From the NCBI GenBank assembly GCA_012862575.1, contig BLSF01000020.1, positions 496,001 through 560,000 of the forward strand: DNA of 64,000 bases, read 5' to 3'. The DNA is from Parietichytrium sp. I65-24A (Eukaryota > Sar > Bigyra > Thraustochytrida > Thraustochytriidae). A model generated the notes under the pieces. It was not told the origin of the DNA, did no database searches, and was given only the letters and a program-made list of their open reading frames with translations. The position numbers and the translations under genes were made by a program. Shown here one piece after another: positions 30,061 through 39,784 of this stretch. Positions within the stretch are counted from its first letter, which is position 1, and each line of letters starts with the position of its first letter.

Positions 30061-33000
30061 ATGGAGAACAGGAAGCCGCATAAAGGACGTCGCAAGGAAC
30101 ATCAGCAGCGCGCAGAAGTGGACAATGAGCTGCTCAAGAGAGTTGGGTCTTCGCTCAATGAGCTGCTCTCCGCGCAAGGGTCTTTAGAGTCTTTGGAGTC
30201 TTTGGAGCCGACAGCCGTGATGGAGGGAGATGGTAACGAAGATGTGCTGATGGAGGATCAGGGGGCGATGGAGGGCGGCGCAAGAAACATTTTTTCAGAG
30301 AATGTAGTCGTGTCGATGCGAGAGTACTTTTCAGGGCTTAATGGTGTGGAGCTGAGAAGGATTGACGGACCGCGGTGGTCCAAACTGCGGTCAACGCTGG
30401 GAAAGGAGCTGCGGCCGTTCATGCAGTCAGAAAGTGCCATGGTGCGGTATCTTAATCTGTTTGCTCTGCTGCCGGCGCGCTCGAAAATGCCACATATTTT
30501 GCTGGAAGGGCTGAGATGTGCGAGGGAAATGGGATTGGATGAGCACTCTTCCGTGAGCTCGGGCGGCCATGGACCACTGGGTGTCTCACCAGTCGCGGCT
30601 GCCCAAGCTACTCAGTTTGCTGAGGAGCACTTGAGAAAGCGCACCTTATGCCTGGACGAGAAGAACGAAGAGGCTTTGACAATAATTCAGCTGAATGGGA
30701 ATGCAATCATGAAACTAGCAGAACTTTTCGACGCATCTCTAAATATTGAGATTGTCTTGCTGTACATTAGGAGTCTCATTAATTGCTTTGTTCGTCGTGC
30801 GCAGCGCTCATTAGAACGGTTTGCGAGAAACAAGCTGTTGACATCTGTATTAAAAGAGCTTGTCAATATGACCATCAGATGTCCTCTAGCCATCTCAAAG
30901 TTTGTCGACGATTACGTCACAATTTTGAGAATTGTGATTCCAGCAGGTCTGATTGAGCTAGTCAAGCCCATTGTATCATTGGATCCATCGAAGACTTTGG
31001 CCAGGGAATTTATCAACGGAGCGATGGCCTTGGATCCGCCGCAGCTCAAAGCTGCCCACTCCTGTATGCGGCAAAATCACTTACAAAAGGAGTTTCCACA
31101 CATTTCTTTAGAATACAAAAAGGATGCATTACGGGCGTGCCTGAACAAAAAGGCATTTGGGCTCGGGCTCTTCCGATTGGAGAACTATCGAAATGACTAT
31201 TTGACGTACTACTTTGTGAGAGAGCTGATAGCTCAAGGCAATCACTTTCTCGCTGATTATGCGCTCGATCGCCTTGGCTACGCACCTGATCACGATTTTC
31301 GAGCAGGCATCGATAAGGTTCAGGCAGAGGCGGAGAAACGCGCCAGGGAGGAGCAGAGGTTTCCGATCGCTTTGGAAGATATCATTTTCGTGGACAATGG
31401 CCACAGCCTTGAGATGCTTGTGGTCGCCCTGAACAACTTGGAACCCAGCTCTGTCGTAGCGCTGGACTCGGAGTGGAAGCCGGATCTCTCTCCAGTCGAA
31501 GAGAAGGTGAGCATATTGCAGATTGGATTGCGCGAGCGTGTCTACATATTGGACTTCATCTGGCTCTCCCAGAGTGGGCGCTCATACGCACAGGATATCT
31601 CTCTCGCGCTTGAGAAGGTCTTTTGCCGCGAAGATGTCTACAAGCTCGGGTTCAGCTTCTTTGGAGACTTGAAATTATTGGCAACCTCCTTTCCTCGGCA
31701 AAGTTGCTGGAAGTTGATGAATTGTCTCGTAGACTTTCAACGGTTAGACGTTATCGCGAACACAGGACAAGAGGCTTCACAAATTCCTTTCAAGGTGAAT
31801 TTTAACAAAAAGTCTCAGAGGGGGCTCAAAGACTTGTATGAGCAAGTGCTTGGAAAAAAGTTGTGCAAGCTTGAGCAGATGAGTGAGTGGGAGTCCAGAC
31901 CATTGCGCGAAGGACAGCTGTTCTACGCCGCAATTGATGTTGCGTCCTTGATATACATCTTTGATAAGGTGTTTCAGGGACATGATCATGTCCTGGGGTT
32001 CTCCGGAGTCGGTACACCTTCTCTGCGTTTTGTGCATTTCAAAGCCGACGGAACTCAGCAATCGGTCGGCGATGTTGGGAAAACTCGATCGAGTCAGCAC
32101 CAGAGCGTACACTCCATGATCCGTGAGAAGTGTTCGAGCAAAGGTTTTCAATTTCAGGACGACATCTCTCACGATGCCATCAAGCCATGCACAGATGTTG
32201 CCATAGTCAAGTGTCCTACCAATCAGCCCTCAGTCAAGGAAGTTGCTGCTGCTCTCGGCGTTGATCTGTGCCGCACTTTAAAAACGATGGCCTACATGCT
32301 ACAGTTGCAGTCACTGGATGGCAGCAAAGTCCCACTGGCTGGGTTCTCGCACGCCACCTGGAGAAAATATGCCGGCTCTTCCGAATGGATCCCTGTCGCT
32401 GTGCTCGTGCCCGGCGATGTGTTTGTTGACGAGAAAGCGCTGCTACGAGAATTGAAGAAGATGCTTGCCTGTAAGGTGGCGCTGCGCCGGGCGTCGGAGG
32501 AGGAGTGTGAGACTCGCTTTGGGGCCAAGCCTGGGTGTGTTGGCCCTCTCTCAGCCAAGCTGGCTGATTCTCTGCCGGTGATCATTGACGAGCGCGCAAC
32601 TGCGAGCCAGGAATCTTCAGCCTCCACACCCTTGTTCTGCGGCGTTGGCGTTGCTAACTTGCTCCTGTGCTGTCGCAACATCAAACTTCTTGAGAAACTG
32701 TCCGGTGGTGTTCTTCTCAGGATCTCCAAGCCTCCGCGCAAGAAAACGACGAGCGGAGATGCGGGAGGGAGCCTTGCACAAGACACAGAAGAATGCTCAG
32801 CTGTTTCATCTGGAAATGGCAAGGAAGGAACAGAGTCAAAGTTTCTCGCGGATAGCATGATAAGACGCATCGGCAAAATGCTTCGGACGATTGGTAAGGA
32901 CTGTCTCTACCACACAGACGTACCGGGGGTAGAGTGGGTGAATGTCGAAAAGGAGGTCAAGGCGTATCAGCAGATGACGCCAACCGAGAGGCTGGAGGCA

Positions 33001-33558
33001 AAGTCTCGGCAAGCAGAGACCCGTAGAGAGGAGATCATCCGCATGATTGACTTGGCGAAAGCGCAGAATCGGGTTTTTCTCACTACGGATCGAAAATCCG
33101 TCCCAATCGCATCCCGCGTTGGGGCGACCGTTTGCGTTTTGGACAACTCTCAGGGAAAGCGAGCACAATTTTTTGATGTTTGCCAGCGTTTCGATTTGCA
33201 GATTCGCCAGGAAGAGTTTTTGTCTCGATGTATGAAATGCAACTCGCGACTTGAATTCGTTACCCGAGACAGTGTCCAACAGTGGAAACACAATGGCACT
33301 GTGTCAGATGAGAAGGTCCCGGATGCTATTTTAGCCTTGATGGAGAGGTTTTGTCGTTGCCAGAACCCGTCGTGCGACAAGTTGTATTGGGAGGGGCCTA
33401 AATTTGATAATTGCGTAAAAGCCTGGGGATTTCTGTTTGGCAAGGATGGAGGCGATTTCCGAGAGCTTCTAGGAGAGCAGATCAAGGTCGAGTGGACCTC
33501 TTTCTGCGACACAAATGACCCTCGCAAACGGCCAAAGTCAGAGTGTGATCTGAAATAA
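30061..33558 (+). CDS. EXD3/Mut-7-type 3'-5' exonuclease with YbaK-like editing domain and Mut7-C RNase domain
   Basis: This is a 1165-residue protein with three catalytic-type modules. Residues about 440-640 form a DEDDy exonuclease: motif I ALDSEWKP (about 467), motif II FSFFGDLKLL and motif III YAAIDVASL. Residues about 700-890 resemble the YbaK/ProX trans-editing fold, with VKEVAAALGV, the conserved Lys in RTLKTMAYM, GCVGPLS and FCGVGVANLLL. Residues about 950-1155 match Mut7-C, a PIN-like RNase with zinc ribbon (FLTTDRKS; CMKCNSRL and CRCQNPSCDKLYW). Exonuclease plus Mut7-C is the known EXD3/Mut-7 plan; the middle module is unusual. The N-terminal 400 residues are helical, as in Mut-7. 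AATAAA follows at 33720. Confidence 0.85.
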   Translation: MENRKPHKGRRKEHQQRAEVDNELLKRVGSSLNELLSAQGSLESLESLEPTAVMEGDGNEDVLMEDQGAMEGGARNIFSENVVVSMREYFSGLNGVELRRIDGPRWSKLRSTLGKELRPFMQSESAMVRYLNLFALLPARSKMPHILLEGLRCAREMGLDEHSSVSSGGHGPLGVSPVAAAQATQFAEEHLRKRTLCLDEKNEEALTIIQLNGNAIMKLAELFDASLNIEIVLLYIRSLINCFVRRAQRSLERFARNKLLTSVLKELVNMTIRCPLAISKFVDDYVTILRIVIPAGLIELVKPIVSLDPSKTLAREFINGAMALDPPQLKAAHSCMRQNHLQKEFPHISLEYKKDALRACLNKKAFGLGLFRLENYRNDYLTYYFVRELIAQGNHFLADYALDRLGYAPDHDFRAGIDKVQAEAEKRAREEQRFPIALEDIIFVDNGHSLEMLVVALNNLEPSSVVALDSEWKPDLSPVEEKVSILQIGLRERVYILDFIWLSQSGRSYAQDISLALEKVFCREDVYKLGFSFFGDLKLLATSFPRQSCWKLMNCLVDFQRLDVIANTGQEASQIPFKVNFNKKSQRGLKDLYEQVLGKKLCKLEQMSEWESRPLREGQLFYAAIDVASLIYIFDKVFQGHDHVLGFSGVGTPSLRFVHFKADGTQQSVGDVGKTRSSQHQSVHSMIREKCSSKGFQFQDDISHDAIKPCTDVAIVKCPTNQPSVKEVAAALGVDLCRTLKTMAYMLQLQSLDGSKVPLAGFSHATWRKYAGSSEWIPVAVLVPGDVFVDEKALLRELKKMLACKVALRRASEEECETRFGAKPGCVGPLSAKLADSLPVIIDERATASQESSASTPLFCGVGVANLLLCCRNIKLLEKLSGGVLLRISKPPRKKTTSGDAGGSLAQDTEECSAVSSGNGKEGTESKFLADSMIRRIGKMLRTIGKDCLYHTDVPGVEWVNVEKEVKAYQQMTPTERLEAKSRQAETRREEIIRMIDLAKAQNRVFLTTDRKSVPIASRVGATVCVLDNSQGKRAQFFDVCQRFDLQIRQEEFLSRCMKCNSRLEFVTRDSVQQWKHNGTVSDEKVPDAILALMERFCRCQNPSCDKLYWEGPKFDNCVKAWGFLFGKDGGDFRELLGEQIKVEWTSFCDTNDPRKRPKSECDLK

Positions 33559-33999
33559 AGCCAAGACTTGGACGAAGAGCCGCTCGGTGTTCAATTCGTC
33601 ACATCGCCAGTTTCCGATAGGGCAGAGTGTCCCAAACCCGAATTGTTTATATTTATGCACAAATGCGTGCTTGCTCTGTGCTGTAGAAGAGCACGCATAA
33701 CGAACGATGAGTCACTTGGAATAAACACAAACACAATATCCTTTTTTTCTCGATTACTCTTTTCCGTGCACTTGACAAAAGATATACCCAAAGACCGAAT
33801 TTCTCTTTAATTCGCATCAAAGTTTCCCATCAGTTGCGCCACGTCTTATCAGTTCTTCACACAGGTTCGGGAGAGCTCTCACGCCAGTCGTAACTCAGCA
33901 TCTGGCGATTAACGCGCAGATGGCTGTTGTTCATCCGCTCAAGTCAGCTGCTGTGACCAGCCTAAGCGAATGGGTCCCGACGAGTTACGAGCGGGCGAG
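33559..33999. other. Convergent intergenic region
   Basis: This lies between the exonuclease stop (+) and the stop of the PqiA-like membrane gene (-). It holds AATAAA at 33720-33725, a probable poly(A) signal for the exonuclease gene. No gene is seen. Confidence 0.6.
33720..33725 (+). terminator. Probable poly(A) signal AATAAA of exonuclease gene
   Basis: An AATAAA hexamer about 160 bp past the stop codon on the coding strand. Confidence 0.4.
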
Positions 34000-35808
34000 T
34001 CAATCTTGCTCATTCTTTTGCATCGATAACGTTGGGTCTCCAGAACCGCCGTCTTGAGTCTCCGTGGGGGGTCCGGCACGCCCTAAGCAAGTCTTGGGAA
34101 GTAAGCAGCCAAACAGAGCGGTTCCAGCCCAGACACGTTCCTCGGGGTGGAATATCTCTGCAAATGTATACGTGAACAGGAGTTCCATAACCCAGCCCAG
34201 AACAACGGCGGGAATCATGAGATATAGGCCAATCTCAATTTGCGCACTCATTGCCAAACAAACTGTGTCTCCAGAGCAGAACGAGATCTTGTCTGTTTGA
34301 GCACCAATAGCTTTATCGATTAGTCGATCCCATTCCGCAGTCACAACTGCAAACGACAGCAGGAAGACATCCAGACATGCAAATCCCCCGATCAAATCGA
34401 TTGACATGCAGAACCGCCGGAGGGATGCTTTTTGAGAGCAGCAAAGCGATTTCCAGGGCACCAGAGCAAGCAAAAACACCGCCACGTACTCAAACAGCGG
34501 AATAATCAAGCAGCACAGAGCATACATGATAACAAGGAAATATGTGCCAGGAACGGAATTATTGTACTGCAGGGCCTCGGGGCTCAAGAGCTCTCCCACA
34601 ATGGACAGTGCCGAGTATGCGTGCTCATTGTCACCTTCGAACTGGGCCAAGAGCCCTGACATGTTGAACTTAATGCACATCAGACTTACGCTGAGTACGA
34701 AAAGGGCAATCTGAATGCACATGAAAGCTATGTTGACAACCTTCCCAAAAGTACTGCACACGTAAGTAGATCCCGAACTGTTAAAGAATGGCGCGGTATT
34801 GATAAACGACTTGCTTGACGTTTCAACGTCGACCAACACTCGAGCGCTTTTGTCCATAGTGCGATCACTAAATCGCTCCAATGCTTGGAGATGCATGTAG
34901 CGAATCCACTCGCCTTGAAGTAAGTCCCAGATAGCTGCGATGCAGAAAGTGTAGATTGCAACACGACTCTCTGCAATGACAATGAGGTTGTCACCAGTCT
35001 CGAGAACTTTGTCGATCCTCACGCCGGAAATAATGATTATGATGGCAAACACATCGACTAACGACCACTTCGCCAGCCTGGTAAGGTTCTTGAGAATTGC
35101 GCTCCTAGTTCGAGCTGTCATCGGAACAAACCAGCAGATGAAGCAGATCACGTTCTTGGTATATGGCCACACGCCCGAAAAGAGAACGACGACAATGGCT
35201 ATTGCCCACGCCCCTCCATTGACCGCATCGCGGACGCTGGACACGAAAGATATGTTGTACACCACGTAGAGTTCCACCTCGTCTTCTTCCAGTGCTCTAC
35301 GGCTTTCAGTTCCAGGGACATCGACTCCCGAACAATCTGTAAATACTTCATCGCAGGCGTTTTCAGCTCTGCACGTCTTACACTCCACGGTCTCGCGATC
35401 GCCGAGGCACGCCATCAGACAATATTTAGCCGTGCACTGCACGGGAAGCGCGAAGCATTGCGCGCAAGATTCGTTCCCAACAAACCCGCGATTGTACAGG
35501 CATTCCACGAAGGCATCGACGTCCCCGCCAACGGCATTGATGCCACACTCCACCAAATTGTCCGCGTACTCGTCCTGACCTGTCGATTCCCAATAGCTCA
35601 TAAACAGCGAGTCCGTCACGCACTCGTTCGCCCCTGACGCCGACCCGGACGTCGTCGGATTGATGCTCGACTTGATCACCGCAGACAGCCCCACGTGCGA
35701 GAACACTTGCAGCCCCACGTTCGCCAGCAGCAAAAACAGAGAGATCCACCCTGCCCTAGGGTGCATTTCATGCAGCGTGTGCTTGCCATTCATGTCAACT
35801 TCCTCCAT
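34000..35808 (-). CDS. Multi-pass membrane protein with Cys-rich lumenal domain and two PqiA-like segments
   Basis: This is a 602-residue protein from ATG 35808 (MEEVDMNGK). A hydrophobic segment at about 20-42 leads into an extracytoplasmic domain of about 130 residues with regularly spaced cysteines (CAQC, CTAKYC, CKTC, CDEVF, CSG). About eight membrane segments follow. Two carry the pattern aromatic/Leu-x-DVF (AKWSLVDVFAIIIIISGV and GFACLDVFLLSFAVV), which resembles the duplicated PqiA core of bacteria. The Cys-rich domain plus PqiA-like arrangement is known to me only loosely from protist proteins, so the family name is tentative. Upstream in-frame codons encode a repeat-derived THSL run with only a non-ATG start and are excluded. 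Confidence 0.65.
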   Translation of the reverse strand: MEEVDMNGKHTLHEMHPRAGWISLFLLLANVGLQVFSHVGLSAVIKSSINPTTSGSASGANECVTDSLFMSYWESTGQDEYADNLVECGINAVGGDVDAFVECLYNRGFVGNESCAQCFALPVQCTAKYCLMACLGDRETVECKTCRAENACDEVFTDCSGVDVPGTESRRALEEDEVELYVVYNISFVSSVRDAVNGGAWAIAIVVVLFSGVWPYTKNVICFICWFVPMTARTRSAILKNLTRLAKWSLVDVFAIIIIISGVRIDKVLETGDNLIVIAESRVAIYTFCIAAIWDLLQGEWIRYMHLQALERFSDRTMDKSARVLVDVETSSKSFINTAPFFNSSGSTYVCSTFGKVVNIAFMCIQIALFVLSVSLMCIKFNMSGLLAQFEGDNEHAYSALSIVGELLSPEALQYNNSVPGTYFLVIMYALCCLIIPLFEYVAVFLLALVPWKSLCCSQKASLRRFCMSIDLIGGFACLDVFLLSFAVVTAEWDRLIDKAIGAQTDKISFCSGDTVCLAMSAQIEIGLYLMIPAVVLGWVMELLFTYTFAEIFHPEERVWAGTALFGCLLPKTCLGRAGPPTETQDGGSGDPTLSMQKNEQD

Positions 35809-35900
35809 CCTGCCCGCTCTCCGCTCTCCGCTCTCTGCTCTCTGCTCTCCGCTTCCCGTTCCTTCCGCGTTCCTTTTGTTCAGACTGATACACCTGCGGA

Positions 35901-35981
35901 TGAGTGAACGAGTGAGTGAGTGAATGAGTGAGTGAATGAGTGAGTGAATGAGTGAGTGAGTGAGTGAGTGAGTGAGTGAGA
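35901..35981. repeat. Tetranucleotide array (GAGT)n with GAAT variants
   Basis: About 20 copies of a 4-bp unit in the 5' flank of the PqiA-like gene. All three minus-strand frames through it read Thr-His-Ser-Leu-type repeats, which explains the spurious long frames here. Confidence 0.9.
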
Positions 35982-37160
35982 ATGCGCACCACCCGGATCG
36001 GCAGTCCGCACAGACTGGGCGATGGATACCGCGATATTCAGCCAAAGACGTCTCGCCCGAGTGCGCCGCAACAACAACCACCCCACACACCCCCGCCGCG
36101 TACTCCGAGGATTAAGCGTTTGCGGTAGATGGACTAATACGTACGCGGGCGATTGCGCAATGCTTCTCTCTTCCTTGGTTTCTTCTCTTAATCACTTTAA
36201 ACACTCTCTTTCTTTTCCGCAGTTTTCGATTCACCTAAGGGGGTATGGCGTTTTCGATAGGACTCTCGCACATTAGGCAGCCGGCTGATCAGCTGCTATC
36301 CAAAGTGTGTAAAAGAGTGTCTAGCGAGACTGCTAGACTGTTAAGGTTTATGAAATTTGATAAAACGCGCTATCGCGTTGTGATTAGGGTAGCCTACCTT
36401 GCTCCTCTGTGAGCATTAGTGAAACGCTGTAGGAGAGCTCTGAGAGTCTTCTTTTGTGGGTGTGCTTGCTATAAACGTGCATAGTGTAGCTAATAGGGGA
36501 GTAGTGTGCCAAGTAATTAATGTTAGTGTACGCTCAAGGAAAAAGGAACTGAGGTTGAACATATTTAGGGTTCTGTGTACAAGGTAATTGTTTCTATAAG
36601 TTGGCGCAATGCGCTAGTTCGAGAATAAGAATCTTATTCATTTAGACTTCGAACATGTTCATTGAACAGAAAAGAATAATTAGAATTAGAATCAGAATGT
36701 CGCTTTGCTGGAACCTTACAGTCAGTTTATAGCATTAAAGATCGCAATACGAATCCTTCCTTTCGACTTCCACTAACTTATTTCCACTCAATTTCAGAGT
36801 TGACAGATTTCACAGAATTCACGGAATTCACAGAAAAAGCGAGAGAACTCTCCAATTCTTCCAGCTGACTGTGACTGTATCATCTATCCAACTCTTACAC
36901 TCCCACTCTTGAATGACTCCAAAGATTCACAAAAAACGCGCACAAGCCTACTACATCCTTACTACTCTCTACCGCTTTGCACGATACTACTTGGAGCTGG
37001 ATGAGTGGCAGCCACAGACAGACAGTGGCTGGCGGCGTTTCGCTCGGCCAATAGTCTCCTACGACCAATCTAACGCAAAGCCTAGCAGCGCGAGAGGGTA
37101 CGCGCAGTCCCGCAAGTCCCGCACCCAAACGGCGAAAGGCAAGAGTGCGAGAGTCTTTCC

Positions 37161-37208
37161 CACAGGACCACAGGACCACAGGACCACAGGACCACAGGAC
37201 CACAGGTC
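37161..37208. repeat. Tandem octamer array, unit CACAGGAC, six copies
   Basis: Five perfect 8-bp copies and one with a single change, about 170 bp upstream of the TypA start codon. Confidence 0.92.
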
Positions 37209-37380
37209 CACGTGTATTTGTCGCAACTAGACGAAACGGACGGATGACCTCCGGAGTGTAGAAGGAGAAGCAAATATAAAGCCAAGACAGCGCCAAAGTG
37301 TCGAACGGTTCTCGATACTTTGCGATACTTAGTGCTGGACATAGTCGTGGGCTAGGCAGGTGTGGGGAGTTTGGAGGGAA

Positions 37381-39596
37381 ATGGCGCTCGGAACGCTGGT
37401 GAGAAACTTGGGACGGAGGCTGGCGCAGCCGACCGCTGCAGTGACGGGCTTTGGTCGCGTGAGCCGCGTGAGTAGCACGGGACTTGGATGGGCGAAGGAA
37501 GCACGATGGATGTCCACGACGCGCGAGAAGGCGGTCAGGAATGTAGCTATTGTCGCGCACGTTGATCACGGGAAATCGACCTTGTAAGTGAAACAGGAAA
37601 CTACATCGACACTTTTGATTAGAGAGAGAGAAGACGATGCAGATGCTGTGTGATACGCGATTGGGATGCACTGCTTATGCTAACTATACCTGCTCGATCA
37701 CCCAGGGTGGATGCATTCTTAAACTTCACAGACGCCGGATCGGATGTGGAAAGAAGCATGGATAGCGACCCGCTTGAACGTGAGCGCGGGATCACCATTT
37801 TATCCAAGTCTACGTCATTGTTTTACAATGATGTCCTCATCAATATCGTTGACACTCCAGGTCACTCTGACTTCTCAGGCGAGGTTGGTAAGTTCGTCGT
37901 CTTGGCACGGAGCAGCGCTTAGCATCCGAGCTGTTCAAAATGATCACTAACCTTTTAATCTTTTGCGAGCGCAGAACGAGTTCTGTCCATGGTGGATGGC
38001 GTGTGTCTTGTGGTGGACGCAACCGACGGGCCAATGCCTCAAACGAAATACGTGCTCTCCAAGGCTCTTTCGAAAAATCTTATTCCGATCGTGGTCATCA
38101 ACAAGATCGACCGCCCGACCGCTCGTCTTGGAGAAGTTGAGAATGAAATTTTCGACCTCTTTTGCAGTCTCAACGCGAATGATGATCAGCTCGAGTACGA
38201 GACGATTTATGCAATTGGTCGCGATGGATGGACTTCCGCAGAACTCCCAGAGTCTACAGCTAGCCTAAAGCCGGATATGGCACCGCTTTTGAATGCCGTC
38301 ATCAAGTCACTTCCTGCTCCAAAGGTGGAAGAAGGACCATTCCGCATGCTCGTGTCTATGATGGAAAGCGACCCTTCGGTTCATCTCGGAAAAGTCCTCT
38401 TGACCGGCCGTGTGTTTAGTGGAGAATGCAAACCAGGGGACTCCGTTCGAGTCATGCACCCAAATGGTGAGCTGGTGGACGATCCTTCTACCATTGTGAA
38501 AGTCATGAAGCGTCTTGGAACAAAGCGATACGAAGTGGATGTTGGAAAAGCAGGAGACATCGTGACTTTGTCTGGAATTGTGGGTGGTCGTGCGACAGAC
38601 ACCATCGCAGCACCAGAGGCCCTCGAGCGAGGCCCGCTTCCTGGCCCACTGTTGGATCCCCCTACAATTTCAATGTTCTTCTCAGTGAATGATTCGCCGC
38701 TCGCTGGACACAAAGAGCTCTCCGGTGGTTCCAAGCTAACTTCGCAACTCCTGAAAGAGCGTCTATTGAAGGAGGCGGAGTCGAACGTGGCAGTTCAGGT
38801 AGCTTCCGACTCAATTCCTATTGAGGGCAGAGATTGCATTGAAGTTCATGGGCGTGGAGAAATGCAGCTTGGAATTTTGGTTGAAAATATGCGTCGCGAG
38901 GGATTCGAGCTAGGAGTGTCTCCACCGAAAGCTCTCATGCGCAAAAATGATGATGGCCAAGTCGAAGAGCCTGTAGAAGAGGTGACCATAGATATTGCAG
39001 AAGAGCTGGCTGGCCTTGTGATCGAGAATCTCATCGCAAGAAAGGGGGACATGGTAGACAGTATTCCAAACGGTGAAGGCTCTCGCCGAAAGATGGTCTT
39101 TCACGTTCCTGCGAGAGGGACCGTCGGTCTGCGCGGGGAGCTCATTCGGGGAAGCAGAGGAGACGTCATCATTAGCAGCGTTTTCCACGGTTACAAACCT
39201 TATATGGGGAAAATGGGCGACACTCGCAAAGGTGTCTTGATCGCATCCCATGACGGAGTATCCACCACGTACGCCTTGACCTCCACTGAGGATCGTGGCG
39301 AGATGTTCATTGCCCCCGGTCAGCAAGTATATTGCGGCATGATTGTTGGTGAGAACTCGCGAGGTGCGGACCTGCAAGTCAATGTCGCGAAGACCAAGAA
39401 GCTGACCAACATGCGCGCGGCTGGCAAGGATGAGTTTGTGAGATTGACACCTCCACGTACTATGCAGTTGGAAGACTTTATCGGGTATGTCGCTGATGAC
39501 GAGCTGATCGAGGTGACTCCAAAGCAAATTCGCCTCCGCAAATCTCAGCTGGATCCTTCGAAGCGAAAAGCCCAGGCGCGCTCTTCAAAGGATTAA
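37381..39596 (+). CDS. typA: TypA/BipA ribosome-associated GTPase, organelle-targeted, three exons
   Basis: Exon 1 is 37381-37583, exon 2 is 37706-37887 and exon 3 is 37975-39596, encoding 668 residues. It is a translational GTPase that binds 70S-type ribosomes, so it acts in an organelle. G1 is AHVDHGKST, followed by [10 protein letters not shown]3 DTPGHSDF and G4 NKID. The segment MVDG...[14 protein letters not shown] and the C-terminal [22 protein letters not shown] are TypA hallmarks. The N-terminal 55 residues are Arg/Ser-rich without acids until residue 40, like a mitochondrial presequence; a plastid is the alternative. Intron 1 (GTAAGT...CCCAG) splits the Leu codon right after GKST and intron 2 (GTAAGT...GCGCAG) splits the Glu codon before RVLSMVDG. 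Confidence 0.92.
37584..37705 (+). other. Inferred intron 1 of TypA
   Basis: 122 bp, donor ACCTT|GTAAGT, acceptor CACCCAG|GGTGG. It joins a split Leu codon in the P-loop region. Confidence 0.88.
37888..37974 (+). other. Inferred intron 2 of TypA
   Basis: 87 bp, donor GTTG|GTAAGT, acceptor GCGCAG|AACGAG. It restores [12 protein letters not shown], the expected TypA sequence. Confidence 0.88.
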
Positions 39597-39784
39597 AGCG
39601 TTCACAATAATAGATTGCAGAATTGCAGGTACCTCATTTCCCTCTGAGTCAAAATGTCGTAAAATGTCTCAAAAAATAGCTCTTTAAAAAGGAGAATCTC
39701 GATTGATGAAAACTTTAGCTTTACCACCACCCTTTGGGACAATACTTTTTAAGACACAAATACAGCACTTCCTCCGCCGCGCAA

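Larger units (their letters stand above)
35809..37380. other. Divergent intergenic region with tandem repeats, upstream of TypA
   Basis: About 1.57 kb separate the PqiA-like gene (-) from TypA (+). It holds a (GAGT/GAAT)n tetranucleotide array and an octamer array, both listed separately, and CACAGAATTCACGGAATTCACAG-type short repeats near 36810-36836. The minus-strand frame across 36895-37671 has no recognisable domain and overlaps TypA. No other gene was recognised. Confidence 0.55.

Noticed and set aside
29541-30095. Minus-strand frame with hydrophobic Leu/Ser/Phe runs
   Set aside because: It is antisense to purine-only repeats; the apparent membrane protein is an artefact of GA-rich sequence.
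35809-36090. N-terminal extension of the PqiA-like protein with THSL repeats
   Set aside because: It is encoded by the tetranucleotide array, has only a non-ATG start, and precedes a good ATG with a membrane segment.
36895-37671. 258-residue minus-strand frame upstream of and over TypA exon 1
   Set aside because: It overlaps the octamer array and TypA coding sequence and has no recognisable domain.
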